From positions 155,297-219,296 of the forward strand of contig NZ_OESZ01000043.1 in NCBI RefSeq assembly GCF_900239345.1: 64,000 nt of DNA, read 5' to 3'. A program made the position numbers and the translations under genes. The first letter of the stretch is position 1; every line of letters starts with the position of its first letter. Source of the stretch: Tenacibaculum dicentrarchi. GTDB taxonomy: Bacteria > Bacteroidota > Bacteroidia > Flavobacteriales > Flavobacteriaceae. Of this stretch, positions 1 to 7,933 are shown piece after piece. The notes beneath the pieces were generated by a model, which made no database searches, was not told the origin of the DNA, and saw only the letters and a program-made list of their open reading frames with translations.

Positions 1-218
1 ATGAAAAAAATCCAAACCTTATTTTAGGTGGCAATACAAATAAAGATAATTTAAGCGGTTTTTCAACAGGTTTAGGTTATAATTTTGGAAACACAAAAAT
101 AGATTTAGCCTACTCTAAACAGCAAAGAAAGCAATTTTACACCATCTATAACACTGGCGATTTAACTACAGATAACAAAACATCTAAAATTTCAGCAACG
201 CTAACCTTTAATTTATAA
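1..218 (+). CDS. C-terminal end of an outer-membrane beta-barrel protein (partial)
   Basis: The window opens inside this gene; the frame starts at base 3 and stops with TAA at 216-218. The visible 71 residues alternate polar and hydrophobic residues as in transmembrane beta-strands (GLGYNFGNTKIDLAYS) and end in TLTFNL, as outer-membrane barrels do. The pattern resembles the last strands of FadL/OmpP1-type transporters, but too little is present to name the family. A clear terminator follows. Barrel fold is well supported; the specific function is not. Confidence 0.6.
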   Translation, partial: EKNPNLILGGNTNKDNLSGFSTGLGYNFGNTKIDLAYSKQQRKQFYTIYNTGDLTTDNKTSKISATLTFNL

Positions 219-243
219 ACACAAGCATTACAGCTTATATTCA

Positions 244-267
244 AATCCTGCTTTTGCAGGATTTTTT
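244..267 (+). terminator. Rho-independent terminator after the barrel gene
   Basis: Perfect 8-bp stem AATCCTGC/GCAGGATT with a TTTT loop followed by a T run; separates the barrel gene from the nfu-ubiE-porT unit. Confidence 0.8.
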
Positions 268-294
268 ATATACATATATCTCAGTTTTTTACCG

Positions 295-302
295 TAATTT
301 TG
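295..302 (+). promoter_or_regulatory. -7 promoter element TAATTTTG of the nfu operon
   Basis: Matches the Bacteroidota housekeeping -7 consensus TAnnTTTG. It contains an in-frame TTG (300), which therefore cannot be the start codon of a transcript made here. It leaves an 18-nt leader region before ATG 321. No good TTTG is visible at -33. Confidence 0.55.
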
Positions 303-320
303 CACTTCATTTCACAACTT

Positions 321-1214
321 ATGAGCACGATAAAAATACGTATACAAGAAACCAATAACGAAACTATTTTAAAATTTACAAGCAGTACAATTTTAGTAAA
401 CGGCGGTAGTTATGAGTTTAATAATATAGACGAAGCTAAAAACTCACCTTTAGCACAACAACTTTTTTACCTTCCTTTTGTAAAAAAAATACTAATTACT
501 GCTAATTTCATCGCAGTTCAGCGTTATGATATTGTGCAGTGGGAAGACGTAGAAGAAGAATTGCGTGAACAAATTGAAAGCTATTTACAAGATGGTAACA
601 AATTAGTAGAAGAAGTAAATACTAAAAAAGAAGCTGTTGAAGTATATGCCGAAGTTACTCCTAACCCTGCGGTTATGAAATTTGGTTCAAATAAAGCACT
701 TACTCAAACAGATGTTGAGTTTAAAAATATCGAAGAAGCTAGTAAATCATCGCCTTTAGCGCAAGAATTATTCGGATTTCCGTTTGTAAAAGAAATTTTT
801 ATTTCTGAAAATTACGTGTCTATTACAAAATATGACATGATTGAATGGAATGAAGTACACCAAGAAATTCGCTCTTTTATTAGAACTTATATTCAAGAAG
901 GAAAAATAATTATAAAAGAACTTCCTAAGCAACAAACCAAAGAAAATGTTGAAATTCCGAAGGAAGATTTAACAGCTACAGAAGCTGAAATTGTTGCTAT
1001 TTTAGATGAATATATTAAACCAGCCGTAGCCTCTGATGGTGGGAATATTGCCTTTCAATCGTACAATAAAGATACTAAAATAGTTAGTGTAATATTACAA
1101 GGTGCTTGTAGCGGTTGCCCTTCATCAACGGTAACTTTAAAAAATGGTATTGAAACTATGCTTAAAGATATGCTACCTAATAAAATTAATCAAGTAGTTG
1201 CTATTAACGGATAA
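321..1214 (+). CDS. nfu: Nfu/NifU-type iron-sulfur cluster scaffold
   Basis: 297 residues. Two tandem Nfu N-terminal-type domains (about 1-88 and 108-200; both carry an SPLAQ-LF--PFVK core) precede a C-terminal NifU domain (about 220-297) with the CSGC cluster-binding motif and the DGGNI signature. The family assembles or transfers Fe-S clusters in the cytoplasm. ATG 321 is preferred to an in-frame TTG at 300, because that TTG lies in the -7 element. ubiE begins 12 nt downstream, so the two are probably cotranscribed. The doubled N-domain is usual in this phylum as far as I recall. Confidence 0.9.
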   Translation: MSTIKIRIQETNNETILKFTSSTILVNGGSYEFNNIDEAKNSPLAQQLFYLPFVKKILITANFIAVQRYDIVQWEDVEEELREQIESYLQDGNKLVEEVNTKKEAVEVYAEVTPNPAVMKFGSNKALTQTDVEFKNIEEASKSSPLAQELFGFPFVKEIFISENYVSITKYDMIEWNEVHQEIRSFIRTYIQEGKIIIKELPKQQTKENVEIPKEDLTATEAEIVAILDEYIKPAVASDGGNIAFQSYNKDTKIVSVILQGACSGCPSSTVTLKNGIETMLKDMLPNKINQVVAING

Positions 1215-1226
1215 TTTATAAAAAAA

Positions 1227-1955
1227 ATGTCTAAAACAATCAAACCATACAAAGATTCTGACTTAGGAAAAAAAGAACAAGTAGCTAAAATGTTTGACAA
1301 TATTTCTGAAGATTACGACGGATTAAACCGTGTTATCTCTTTAGGGATTGATGTTAGCTGGCGAAAAAAAGTAGTAAAATTAATAGGCGAAAATAATCCT
1401 AAAAAAATTTTAGATATCGCTACTGGTACTGGTGACTTAGCTTTAATGATGGCAGATTTAAACCCTGATAAAATTGTAGGTTTAGATATTTCTGCAGGAA
1501 TGTTAGAAGTTGGTAAGCAAAAAATTGCCAAAGCTAATTTAACCGATAAAATAGAAATGATTGTTGGTGATAGCGAAAAAATGCCTTTTGAAAACAATAC
1601 TTTTGATGCAATAACAGTTTCTTTTGGAGTTAGAAATTTTGAAAACCTAAATAAAGGATTAACTGAAATATACCGTATTTTAAAACCTGGAGGTAAATTT
1701 GTAGTCTTAGAAACCTCTAACCCTACTAAATTTCCCTTTAAACAAGGATATCAATTTCACACTAATATTTTACTACCTATTATCGGAAAATTATTTTCAA
1801 AAGATAAAGTAGCATATTCTTATTTATCAGAAAGTGCAAATTCTTTTCCTTTTGGTGAAGCTTTTAACAATATTTTACAAAAAAATGGGTTTAAGAATGT
1901 AAATAATTTACCTGTAACTTTTGGAGTTGCATCAATTTACACCGCTTTTAAATAA
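1227..1955 (+). CDS. ubiE: Demethylmenaquinone methyltransferase
   Basis: 242-residue class I SAM methyltransferase of the UbiE/MenG family, which carries out C-methylation of demethylmenaquinone to menaquinone, the respiratory quinone of Flavobacteriia. Visible signatures are the N-terminal YD-LN-V-SLGID-WR block, motif I ([10 protein letters not shown], about residue 64) and the family motif SFGVRNFEN. It lies between nfu and porT with 12-nt and 1-nt gaps, so it is an operon member. Length fits the family. Confidence 0.93.
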   Translation: MSKTIKPYKDSDLGKKEQVAKMFDNISEDYDGLNRVISLGIDVSWRKKVVKLIGENNPKKILDIATGTGDLALMMADLNPDKIVGLDISAGMLEVGKQKIAKANLTDKIEMIVGDSEKMPFENNTFDAITVSFGVRNFENLNKGLTEIYRILKPGGKFVVLETSNPTKFPFKQGYQFHTNILLPIIGKLFSKDKVAYSYLSESANSFPFGEAFNNILQKNGFKNVNNLPVTFGVASIYTAFK

Positions 1956-1956
1956 T

Positions 1957-2658
1957 ATGTTAAAAAAAATTTTACTTTTCGCATTTTTCGGATTTTTTAC
2001 CCTATGCCTTCGGGCACAACGTGAGAAAATATTAAATCTACCTAGTTTTGATAAACATATTTTTCATTATGGTTTTTACTTAGGGGTAAACAATAATGGC
2101 TATAAAGTGAGCTATAAACCTAGCTCTTTTAAAAATGCTGAAGTTGAAGTGTCAAGTTCTGTAGGCTTTAACGTTGGTTTAATTGCCGATTTAAAATTAC
2201 ACAACAATCTTAATTTACGATTTGAACCAGGGTTAATGTCAAATACAAAAACATTATTTTTTAAGCATATTCCTGGAACAGAAAATATACATACTAGAGA
2301 AGTTAGTGCTACCTATTTGCACTTGCCTTTGCTACTAAAAATGAGTACTAATAGGCTTAATAACATACGTCCTTATGTATTAGGAGGAATATCGTATGAT
2401 TATAACTTTTCTAGTAATGAAAAAAATAGTGATGATAATGCCGTTGGTGAATTTAGAACTACCACTAGTAATGTGCTTTACGAAATAGGTATTGGTATTG
2501 ACCTCTATTTAAGTTACTTTAAATTATCACCTTCTATTAGAGGTATTTTCGCTATTAATAATGAACTCATACCCGATAACAATTCACCTAGTCAATGGAC
2601 AGACCCCGTTGATTACTTAGGAACACGAGGCGTATTTTTACACCTATCATTTGAATAA
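1957..2658 (+). CDS. porT: PorT-family outer-membrane protein (type IX secretion/gliding)
   Basis: 233 residues. The start is ATG 1957, one nt after the ubiE stop. Residues 1-21 form a signal peptide (hydrophobic core ILLFAFFGFFTLCL, cleavage after RAQ). The rest is predicted beta-barrel with repeated amphipathic strands and terminates in LHLSFE. PorT is required for type IX secretion in Bacteroidota, and porT next to ubiE is the arrangement I know from Flavobacteriia; the call rests on size, fold and this context. A generic PorT-like barrel with another role remains possible. A strong terminator ends the unit. Confidence 0.72.
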   Translation: MLKKILLFAFFGFFTLCLRAQREKILNLPSFDKHIFHYGFYLGVNNNGYKVSYKPSSFKNAEVEVSSSVGFNVGLIADLKLHNNLNLRFEPGLMSNTKTLFFKHIPGTENIHTREVSATYLHLPLLLKMSTNRLNNIRPYVLGGISYDYNFSSNEKNSDDNAVGEFRTTTSNVLYEIGIGIDLYLSYFKLSPSIRGIFAINNELIPDNNSPSQWTDPVDYLGTRGVFLHLSFE

Positions 2659-2660
2659 TT

Positions 2661-2695
2661 AAAAAGCCACTGTTAATATTAACAGTGGCTTTTTT
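2661..2695 (+). terminator. Terminator of the nfu-ubiE-porT unit
   Basis: Long perfect hairpin AAAGCCACTGTTA/TAACAGTGGCTTT followed by T6, directly after the porT stop. Confidence 0.85.
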
Positions 2696-2700
2696 GTAAA

Positions 2701-2852
2701 GATAGAAGTCCCCCGAAATCTACCTTACTTATTAGACACTTATTTTACTTATAAGTCACATATAATAACAAAAAAATGACCATCGATAAGATGGTCATTA
2801 TGATAAAGAACAATGTCTTTATCTATAAGATAGAAGTCCCCCGAAATCTATC
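2701..2852. repeat. Cluster of small hairpins flanked by two copies of a 22-bp repeat
   Basis: A 22-bp sequence beginning GATAGAAGTCCCCCGAAATC occurs at 2701-2722 and 2829-2850. In the second copy GATAGA and TCTATC pair around a C-rich loop. Between the copies are two further perfect hairpins, AATGACCATC/GATGGTCATT at 2775-2799 and GATAAAGA/TCTTTATC at 2802-2823. No reading frame of interest is present. It lies between convergent porT and the MscS gene. Function unknown; a small RNA or a processed 3' structure is possible. Confidence 0.6.
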
Positions 2853-2911
2853 ATGTTTATTTATTTTTATAATAAAAATGAAAGCAAATATAAGATAAAA
2901 AAGCAATTAGC

Positions 2912-3733
2912 CTACTCATTTTCAATAACTATTTTACTATCTACCACCTCTTTAATTGGAAAAACGACATTCCCTTGAGTTGTTGTAACAGTTAAACAAA
3001 TATTATCAATTGCAGTTACAATACCTTTAACATCTCCTATTGTTACTTTTTTTCCAATACCTACATTTTTTCTTGAATAATAGCCATAAAGCAATCGAAC
3101 TACAACTTCTTTAGCTCCTAAACCAAAAGATAAAGTAAATGCTAAAAGAACAGAACCTATTAAAAGTGTTAAATTACTTTTTATTACAGATGTATCAACC
3201 CCTGCCTGATCTAATGCTGTTATCGTTAAAAAAACTACAATTAAATAAAAAGCAATATTTCCAACTAAATTACCTCCAGAAATTTCTAACGATTTAAACA
3301 TTGTTTGAGTTGCTTTTTTAAGAACAGTTCCTAAATAAACACCTGCTACAAAAATTCCAATTGCTGTTAATAACTTCGGTAAATAAGCAAAAAAACTTTT
3401 TATACCTTCTGATACAGCTTCTAATCCAAAAATACTAGAACCTGCCATAACAAATATTAGTATTAAAAACCACCTTAGTATAGTAAGTATTACATTAGTT
3501 AATACAATATTTATAGTTGAATTACCAAAAATTTCTGTTTTACTTAATTTTTTAGACCATTCATCAATTTTTGTTTTAGACAATCCTTTTCTTACAATAT
3601 ATAGAAAAACTTTAATAATTAACCAAGCTAAAATTACAAAGCCAATAAACCCAAGTACAGTTGGTAACGAATCAATAATATTTTTAAAAACATCTTTAAA
3701 AGGTTCTAAAATATCAATTTTTAATACATTCAT
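2912..3733 (-). CDS. MscS-family mechanosensitive channel (CmpX-like)
   Basis: 273 residues, starting at ATG 3733 (MNVLKIDILEPF); an upstream in-frame extension overlaps the preceding gene and was rejected. Hydrophobic segments lie at about 23-47, 82-107, 117-140 and 157-205, followed by the MscS beta domain with VGIGKKVTIGDVKGIV and a short C-terminus. The pore-lining helix is Gly/Ala-rich (SVLLAFTLSFGLGAKEVV). It is the last gene of an operon with an ECF sigma factor and a small protein. This recalls Pseudomonas cmpX-sigX, where a channel of this family sits beside an envelope-stress sigma factor. The channel family is clear; the stimulus is inference. Confidence 0.85.
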   Translation of the reverse strand: MNVLKIDILEPFKDVFKNIIDSLPTVLGFIGFVILAWLIIKVFLYIVRKGLSKTKIDEWSKKLSKTEIFGNSTINIVLTNVILTILRWFLILIFVMAGSSIFGLEAVSEGIKSFFAYLPKLLTAIGIFVAGVYLGTVLKKATQTMFKSLEISGGNLVGNIAFYLIVVFLTITALDQAGVDTSVIKSNLTLLIGSVLLAFTLSFGLGAKEVVVRLLYGYYSRKNVGIGKKVTIGDVKGIVTAIDNICLTVTTTQGNVVFPIKEVVDSKIVIENE

Positions 3734-3743
3734 GATGGTGTTA

Positions 3744-3959
3744 TTATTTAATTTTATTCTTAGAGTTATTATTCGTTTTAGTTTCTTTTTTAGACACACC
3801 GCCTCCCAATAAATCAGCAATTGTACTTGGGTATTTCACCACAAATAAATCAGCTATATCTATCGATAGCTTTATCATTGCCACATCTTTAAGTACTTTA
3901 CTTTTGAGTACCTCTGGCAATTCTTCATTATGTAATATTTTCTTAAATGGATTTTCCAT
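3744..3959 (-). CDS. Small conserved-looking protein between ECF sigma factor and channel
   Basis: 71 residues from ATG 3959; a GTG at 3968 overlapping the sigma-factor stop is the alternative. I do not recognise the family. The N-terminal half is predicted helical (NPFKKILHNEELPEVLKSKV), followed by an amphipathic stretch around IDIADLFVVKY and a Lys/Asn-rich tail. It has no transmembrane helix, no cysteines and no signal peptide. It lies 5 nt after the sigma gene and 10 nt before the channel gene, so it is almost certainly cotranslated with them. A partner or regulator of the sigma factor or channel is a guess from position only. Confidence 0.75.
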   Translation of the reverse strand: MENPFKKILHNEELPEVLKSKVLKDVAMIKLSIDIADLFVVKYPSTIADLLGGGVSKKETKTNNNSKNKIK

Positions 3960-3964
3960 AATTA

Positions 3965-4534
3965 TCACAGTGTGTTATATACTTTTATAACTTTTTCTTT
4001 GGCTCTTTTTAAACGCATTTTTACAGCACTATCACCTAAACTCAAAGCCTCTGAAATTTCTTTAATGCTCATATCATCTTGATATTTCATTAATAAAATC
4101 ATTTTTTCAGGTGCAGCTATCATTTCAAGTACTTTTGCTAATTTATCCGCCTTTAGTTCAAATAATTCGGCATCGTCAATTTCATCTTCATTACTTTCTT
4201 CTTTTATTTGATCTGTTACAACAGTAACTTTTTCTTTTTTTTTCTCTTTATTTCTTTGTACATAATTTACGCAGAAATTATAAGTAAAAGAATATAACCA
4301 GGTAGAGAATTTTGATTTCCCTTTAAAAGTTCTTAATTTTACAAACAAACGGATAAACACATCGTGTGTTAAATCTTGGGCTTCTTGTTTATTTTTAGAA
4401 AAACCGTAACATTTATTATACACAACGCCCGCATAACGGTCATATAAAACAGCAAATAAATGAGAATCATTTTTCTCTACTATTTTACTAACCAGCTCTT
4501 CATCGCTTAGTTTTGTAATATCAATACTTTTCAA
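3965..4534 (-). CDS. ECF-family RNA polymerase sigma factor (first of a pair)
   Basis: 189 residues. Region 2 (about 24-95) carries NKQEAQDLTHDVFIRLF and FSTWLYSFTYNFCVNYVQR; an acidic linker follows (about 110-128); region 4 (about 130-185) has LMKYQDDMSIKEISEALSLG and SAVKMRLKRAKEKV as helix-turn-helix. No region 1 or 3 is present, as expected for ECF. It is the first gene of the operon with the small protein and the MscS channel. No zinc-type anti-sigma gene is adjacent. It is clearly paralogous to the sigma gene at 4754-5320, and both carry the unusual block YGFSKNKQEA. Confidence 0.92.
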   Translation of the reverse strand: MKSIDITKLSDEELVSKIVEKNDSHLFAVLYDRYAGVVYNKCYGFSKNKQEAQDLTHDVFIRLFVKLRTFKGKSKFSTWLYSFTYNFCVNYVQRNKEKKKEKVTVVTDQIKEESNEDEIDDAELFELKADKLAKVLEMIAAPEKMILLMKYQDDMSIKEISEALSLGDSAVKMRLKRAKEKVIKVYNTL

Positions 4535-4753
4535 TAGTTAAGTTTGGTTCTTAATTTATAGTTCGACTTACAATTAGTGAGACACTTTTTTTTTAAAAAG
4601 GTCACCTTCATTTTTTATAAAAGAGCTAATTTAATAATTCTTTAATTGATATTTAGTTTTAAATAACAATTATTACACATTAATTTTTAAGACTAAAAAA
4701 CAATTAGTAATTGAAGAAATAATAATTATTTAAAAAAACACTAAAATAAAGAT

Positions 4754-5320
4754 TTACAAGTTCTTATAAATTTCTGAGATTTTATCTTTAGCACGTTTTA
4801 AACGCATTTTTACAGCACTATTCCCTATATTTAATGTATTTGATATTTCTTTGATACTCATATCGTCCTGATATTTCATTAGTAAAATCTTCTTTTCAGA
4901 AACAGCAATCATACGAAATGCTTTTGCTAATCGAATTGATTTTAATTCTAAAAATAAAGCTCCTTCTTTTTCGTCTTTAATATTTTCGTCTTTAATTCGG
5001 TCTGTTATAACAGTAATTTTTGCATTCTTTTTATAGCTGTTTCTTTGCACATAATTTACACAAAAATTATACGTAAAAGAATACAACCATGCTGAAAATT
5101 TAGATGTTCCTTTAAACGTTTTTAATTTAATAAATAATCTGATAAAAACATCATGCATTAAATCTTCGGCTTCCTGTTTATTTTTAGAAAATCCATAACA
5201 TTTATAAAAAACCATTCTAGAAAATCGATTATATAATACACCAAATAAAGCAGTATTATTTGTACGAACAATTTGGTAAACTAAATCTTCATCTGTTATT
5301 TTTGTAGCTGTTGCATTCAT
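4754..5320 (-). CDS. ECF-family RNA polymerase sigma factor (second of a pair)
   Basis: 188 residues, collinear with the 3965-4534 product and, by eye, identical at well over half its positions, for example KCYGFSKNKQEA, FTYNFCVNYVQRN and LLMKYQDDMSIKEIS. The regions diverge most at the N-terminus and in the linker between regions 2 and 4. It is separated from the first sigma gene by 219 bp without a gene and has no anti-sigma gene of its own. It is divergent from rpoD across about 200 bp. A tandem duplication followed by divergence is the simplest reading. Confidence 0.92.
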   Translation of the reverse strand: MNATATKITDEDLVYQIVRTNNTALFGVLYNRFSRMVFYKCYGFSKNKQEAEDLMHDVFIRLFIKLKTFKGTSKFSAWLYSFTYNFCVNYVQRNSYKKNAKITVITDRIKDENIKDEKEGALFLELKSIRLAKAFRMIAVSEKKILLMKYQDDMSIKEISNTLNIGNSAVKMRLKRAKDKISEIYKNL

Positions 5321-5442
5321 AGTCGTCTGATTTATATTATAAATTAAATAAATAATAACTCTTTAAATTTTTAAACGAGATAAAACAGCATTTTGTGTAG
5401 ACCAAGGGTAGTTAAGTATCTTTTAAAAAATAATTATTTTTT

Positions 5443-5473
5443 TTGTAACATTTACAATCAATACTACGTATAA
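5443..5473 (+). promoter_or_regulatory. Palindrome and ECF-like promoter upstream of rpoD
   Basis: TTGTAACATTTACAA (5443-5457) is a perfect inverted repeat with a 3-nt centre. Its left half contains TGTAACA, followed after 16 nt by CGTATAA (5467-5473), a spacing typical of ECF -35/-10 pairs. No TAnnTTTG element is seen before rpoD. It could be an ECF promoter, an operator, or both. Confidence 0.4.
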
Positions 5474-5518
5474 TATAGTGTAAGGACGAATGATGAATTA
5501 AAAAAGTACTTAATTACG

Positions 5519-6382
5519 ATGAGACAACTTAAAATTACCAAGCAGGTTACCAATAGAGAAACCGCCTCTTTAGATAAATATTTACAAGAAATAGGTAAAG
5601 TAGATTTAATTACTGCTGATGAAGAAGTAGAATTAGCACAAAGAATTAAAGCTGGTGACCAAAGAGCATTAGAAAAATTAACTAAAGCTAACTTACGTTT
5701 CGTTGTTTCGGTTGCTAAACAATATCAAAATCAAGGTTTAACGTTACCTGATTTAATTAACGAAGGTAACTTAGGTTTAATTAAAGCAGCTAAACGTTTT
5801 GATGAAACTCGTGGTTTTAAGTTTATTTCATACGCTGTTTGGTGGATTCGTCAATCAATTTTACAAGCACTAGCTGAACAATCTCGTATTGTACGTTTAC
5901 CGTTAAATAAAATTGGTTCTATCAATAAAATTAACAAAATGTACGCCTTTTTAGAGCAAGAAAACGAAAGACCTCCAAGTCCTGAAGAAATTGCTAAAAA
6001 GTTAGACATGACTGTGAATGACGTTAAAGAGTCTATGAAAAACTCTGGTCGTCACGTATCAATGGATGCTCCTTTAATTGAAGGTGAAGATTCTAATTTA
6101 TATGATGTATTAAACTCTGGTGAATCTCCAAACCCAGATAAAACTTTATTACACGACTCATTACGTATTGAAATTAACCGTGCCTTAGAAACATTAACGC
6201 CTCGTGAGGCTGATGTTGTTAAATTATATTTTGGTTTAGGGGAACACCAACCAATGACTCTTGAAGAAATTGGTGAAACTTTCGATTTAACTCGTGAGCG
6301 TGTTCGTCAAATTAAAGAAAAAGCTATCCGCAGATTAAAACATACCTCTCGTAGTAAAATTTTAATGACTTACTTAGGATAG
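5519..6382 (+). CDS. rpoD: Primary sigma factor RpoD (sigma-70/SigA)
   Basis: 287 residues, the compact Bacteroidota form without region 1.1. Region 1.2 is at about 15-47 and region 2 at about 54-125 ([32 protein letters not shown]). Region 3 is at about 135-205, and region 4 at about 218-280 has the [18 protein letters not shown] recognition helix. It directs housekeeping transcription, that is, promoters of the TAnnTTTG type. It is divergent from the two ECF sigma genes and followed by its own terminator, hence monocistronic. Confidence 0.96.
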   Translation: MRQLKITKQVTNRETASLDKYLQEIGKVDLITADEEVELAQRIKAGDQRALEKLTKANLRFVVSVAKQYQNQGLTLPDLINEGNLGLIKAAKRFDETRGFKFISYAVWWIRQSILQALAEQSRIVRLPLNKIGSINKINKMYAFLEQENERPPSPEEIAKKLDMTVNDVKESMKNSGRHVSMDAPLIEGEDSNLYDVLNSGESPNPDKTLLHDSLRIEINRALETLTPREADVVKLYFGLGEHQPMTLEEIGETFDLTRERVRQIKEKAIRRLKHTSRSKILMTYLG

Positions 6383-6440
6383 TAATCGCAGATTACATTA
6401 AGTATCTCACTCATATTTTCATAACATGAGTATATAAAAT

Positions 6441-6477
6441 AAAAAAACTCTCAAATTAATTTTTGAGAGTTTTTTTA
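6441..6477 (+). terminator. Terminator of rpoD
   Basis: Stem AAACTCTCAAA/TTTGAGAGTTT (6445-6455 with 6462-6472) followed by a T run. Confidence 0.85.
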
Positions 6478-6480
6478 TTT

Positions 6481-6556
6481 GAAGCTATTTCCTGCTTTCG
6501 GCTATATCTTTTTTTCATTCTTCAAAAAAGGATGCCGCCTCTATCAGGGCTAAAAA
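6481..6556 (+). repeat. Dispersed structured repeat, copy E (degenerate)
   Basis: Shares both ends with the other copies: GAAGCTATTTCCTGCTTTC at the left and ATCAGGGCTAAA at the right. The centre is divergent and shorter. The CCTG/CAGG pair matches copy D, whereas copies A-C have CCCG/CGGG. It lies between rpoD and rpe. Confidence 0.65.
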
Positions 6557-6625
6557 ACTAGAACTCCTATTTATACATTTGCATTATAAAAAACATTTGA
6601 TTATTTTTTTATAACACTAATTATT

Positions 6626-6633
6626 TATCTTTG
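6626..6633 (+). promoter_or_regulatory. -7 element TATCTTTG upstream of rpe
   Basis: Exact TAnnTTTG match 26 nt before the rpe ATG. A second match (TACATTTG) lies at 6574-6581. Confidence 0.5.
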
Positions 6634-6659
6634 CCAACTAACAACACAACAATAAATTA

Positions 6660-7316
6660 ATGAGTAATTTAATTGCACCTTCAGTATTAGCAGCAGATTT
6701 TGCTAACCTACAAAGAGACATCGAAATGGTAAATAATAGTGATGCCGATTGGTTTCATATTGATATTATGGATGGTGTATTTGTACCAAACATATCTTTC
6801 GGAATGCCTGTTTTAAAAGCAATTGCAAAACACGCAACAAAAACAATCGACGTGCATTTAATGATTGTTAATCCTGACCAATATATTGAAACTTTTGCCG
6901 ATTTAGGAGCAGATATTTTAACTGTACATTATGAAGCTTGTACACACTTACACAGAACAATTCAAGCAATTAAAGCAGCAGGAATGAAAGCTGGTGTAGC
7001 ATTAAATCCGCACACACCAATTGCTGTTTTAGAAGATATTATTCAAGACTTAGATATGGTATGTATTATGAGTGTAAATCCAGGTTTTGGAGGGCAGTCA
7101 TTCATTGAAAACACCTATAAGAAAGTAAGTCAGTTAAAACATTTAATTGAATTTTCTAATTCAGAATGTAAAATAGAAATTGATGGTGGTGTAACCGATA
7201 AAAATGCTAACAAACTTATTGAAGCAGGTGTAAATGTACTTGTAGCAGGTAGCTATGTTTTTAAAAGTGATAATCCTACAGAAACTATTGAAAATTTAAA
7301 AAAATTGATTAATTAA
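6660..7316 (+). CDS. rpe: Ribulose-phosphate 3-epimerase
   Basis: 218-residue TIM-barrel enzyme interconverting ribulose 5-phosphate and xylulose 5-phosphate in the pentose phosphate pathway. Signatures: N-terminal APSVLAADFANL, the metal/catalytic block WFHIDIMDGVFVPNISFG, DVHLMI, SVNPGFGGQSFIE, and the phosphate-binding IEIDGGV and VAGSYVFK near the end. Full length and monocistronic, with a promoter in front and a terminator behind. Confidence 0.96.
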   Translation: MSNLIAPSVLAADFANLQRDIEMVNNSDADWFHIDIMDGVFVPNISFGMPVLKAIAKHATKTIDVHLMIVNPDQYIETFADLGADILTVHYEACTHLHRTIQAIKAAGMKAGVALNPHTPIAVLEDIIQDLDMVCIMSVNPGFGGQSFIENTYKKVSQLKHLIEFSNSECKIEIDGGVTDKNANKLIEAGVNVLVAGSYVFKSDNPTETIENLKKLIN

Positions 7317-7341
7317 AAAGTTTAATTTTATCAAAAAACAT

Positions 7342-7374
7342 AAAAAAAGGAGGCTTTTTCAGCTTCCTTTTTTT
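7342..7374. terminator. Bidirectional terminator between rpe and the CBS gene
   Basis: Stem AAGGAGGC/GCTTCCTT (one G-T pair) flanked by A and T runs on both sides, between convergent genes. Confidence 0.75.
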
Positions 7375-7401
7375 ATGATAAATTTTTATTAAAACGACTA
7401 C

Positions 7402-7824
7402 TTAAAACTGTGCGATTAAATAATTAATTAAATCGGTACTCGTAACAATTCCTACCAATTCATTGTTGTCAACAACAGGCAAAGCGTGAAATTCTTTTTT
7501 TGCTAAAATTTTAGCCACCTCTTTTACCGTTGTAGACGAGTCTACAGAAATCAAATTTTTTGCCATCACTTGTTCAATAGTAAACATATTATAAACCACA
7601 GCATCTACCTCGTTTTCATCATCATAAATAGCATCAGCAAAACTTATTCTTAATAAATCGGTATAACTTAACATTCCTTTTATTTTTGAATCAATAACAA
7701 CAGGAATATGCCGTATTTTTTCTTTTTTAAACAACTTTTCTGCTGTCATTAAATCATCCGAAGTACTTAAAGTAAGTACATTTTTAGTCATTATTTCTGA
7801 AACTTTTGTATTTTTATTCATCAT
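7402..7824 (-). CDS. Two-CBS-domain protein
   Basis: 140 residues made of a CBS pair and nothing else: CBS1 about 8-62 (VSEIMTKNVLTLS, HIPVV, GMLSYTDLL) and CBS2 about 78-137 (VEQVMAKNLISVD-like start, HALPVVDNNELVGIVTSTDL). Such stand-alone Bateman modules bind adenine nucleotides and regulate partners that cannot be predicted here. Either of two adjacent ATGs (7824, 7821) may be used. It is divergent from the Crp/Fnr gene across 109 bp, a pairing that suggests shared regulation. Confidence 0.9.
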   Translation of the reverse strand: MMNKNTKVSEIMTKNVLTLSTSDDLMTAEKLFKKEKIRHIPVVIDSKIKGMLSYTDLLRISFADAIYDDENEVDAVVYNMFTIEQVMAKNLISVDSSTTVKEVAKILAKKEFHALPVVDNNELVGIVTSTDLINYLIAQF

Positions 7825-7933
7825 ATTTTATTTATCAGTATAAATTTCAGCAATTAAATCAATTTAAAAGCAAACTAAAATCAGCTATTATTCTTTTATT
7901 TTTTTGTAAATTATCGGCTAAAAATCATTAAAA

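Noticed and set aside
300..320. TTG 300 as the nfu start
   Set aside because: It lies within the -7 element TAATTTTG; ATG 321 begins the conserved N-domain.
3734..3820. N-terminal extension of the MscS-family protein
   Set aside because: Out-of-frame overlap with the end of the small upstream gene; ATG 3733 gives a normal N-terminus.
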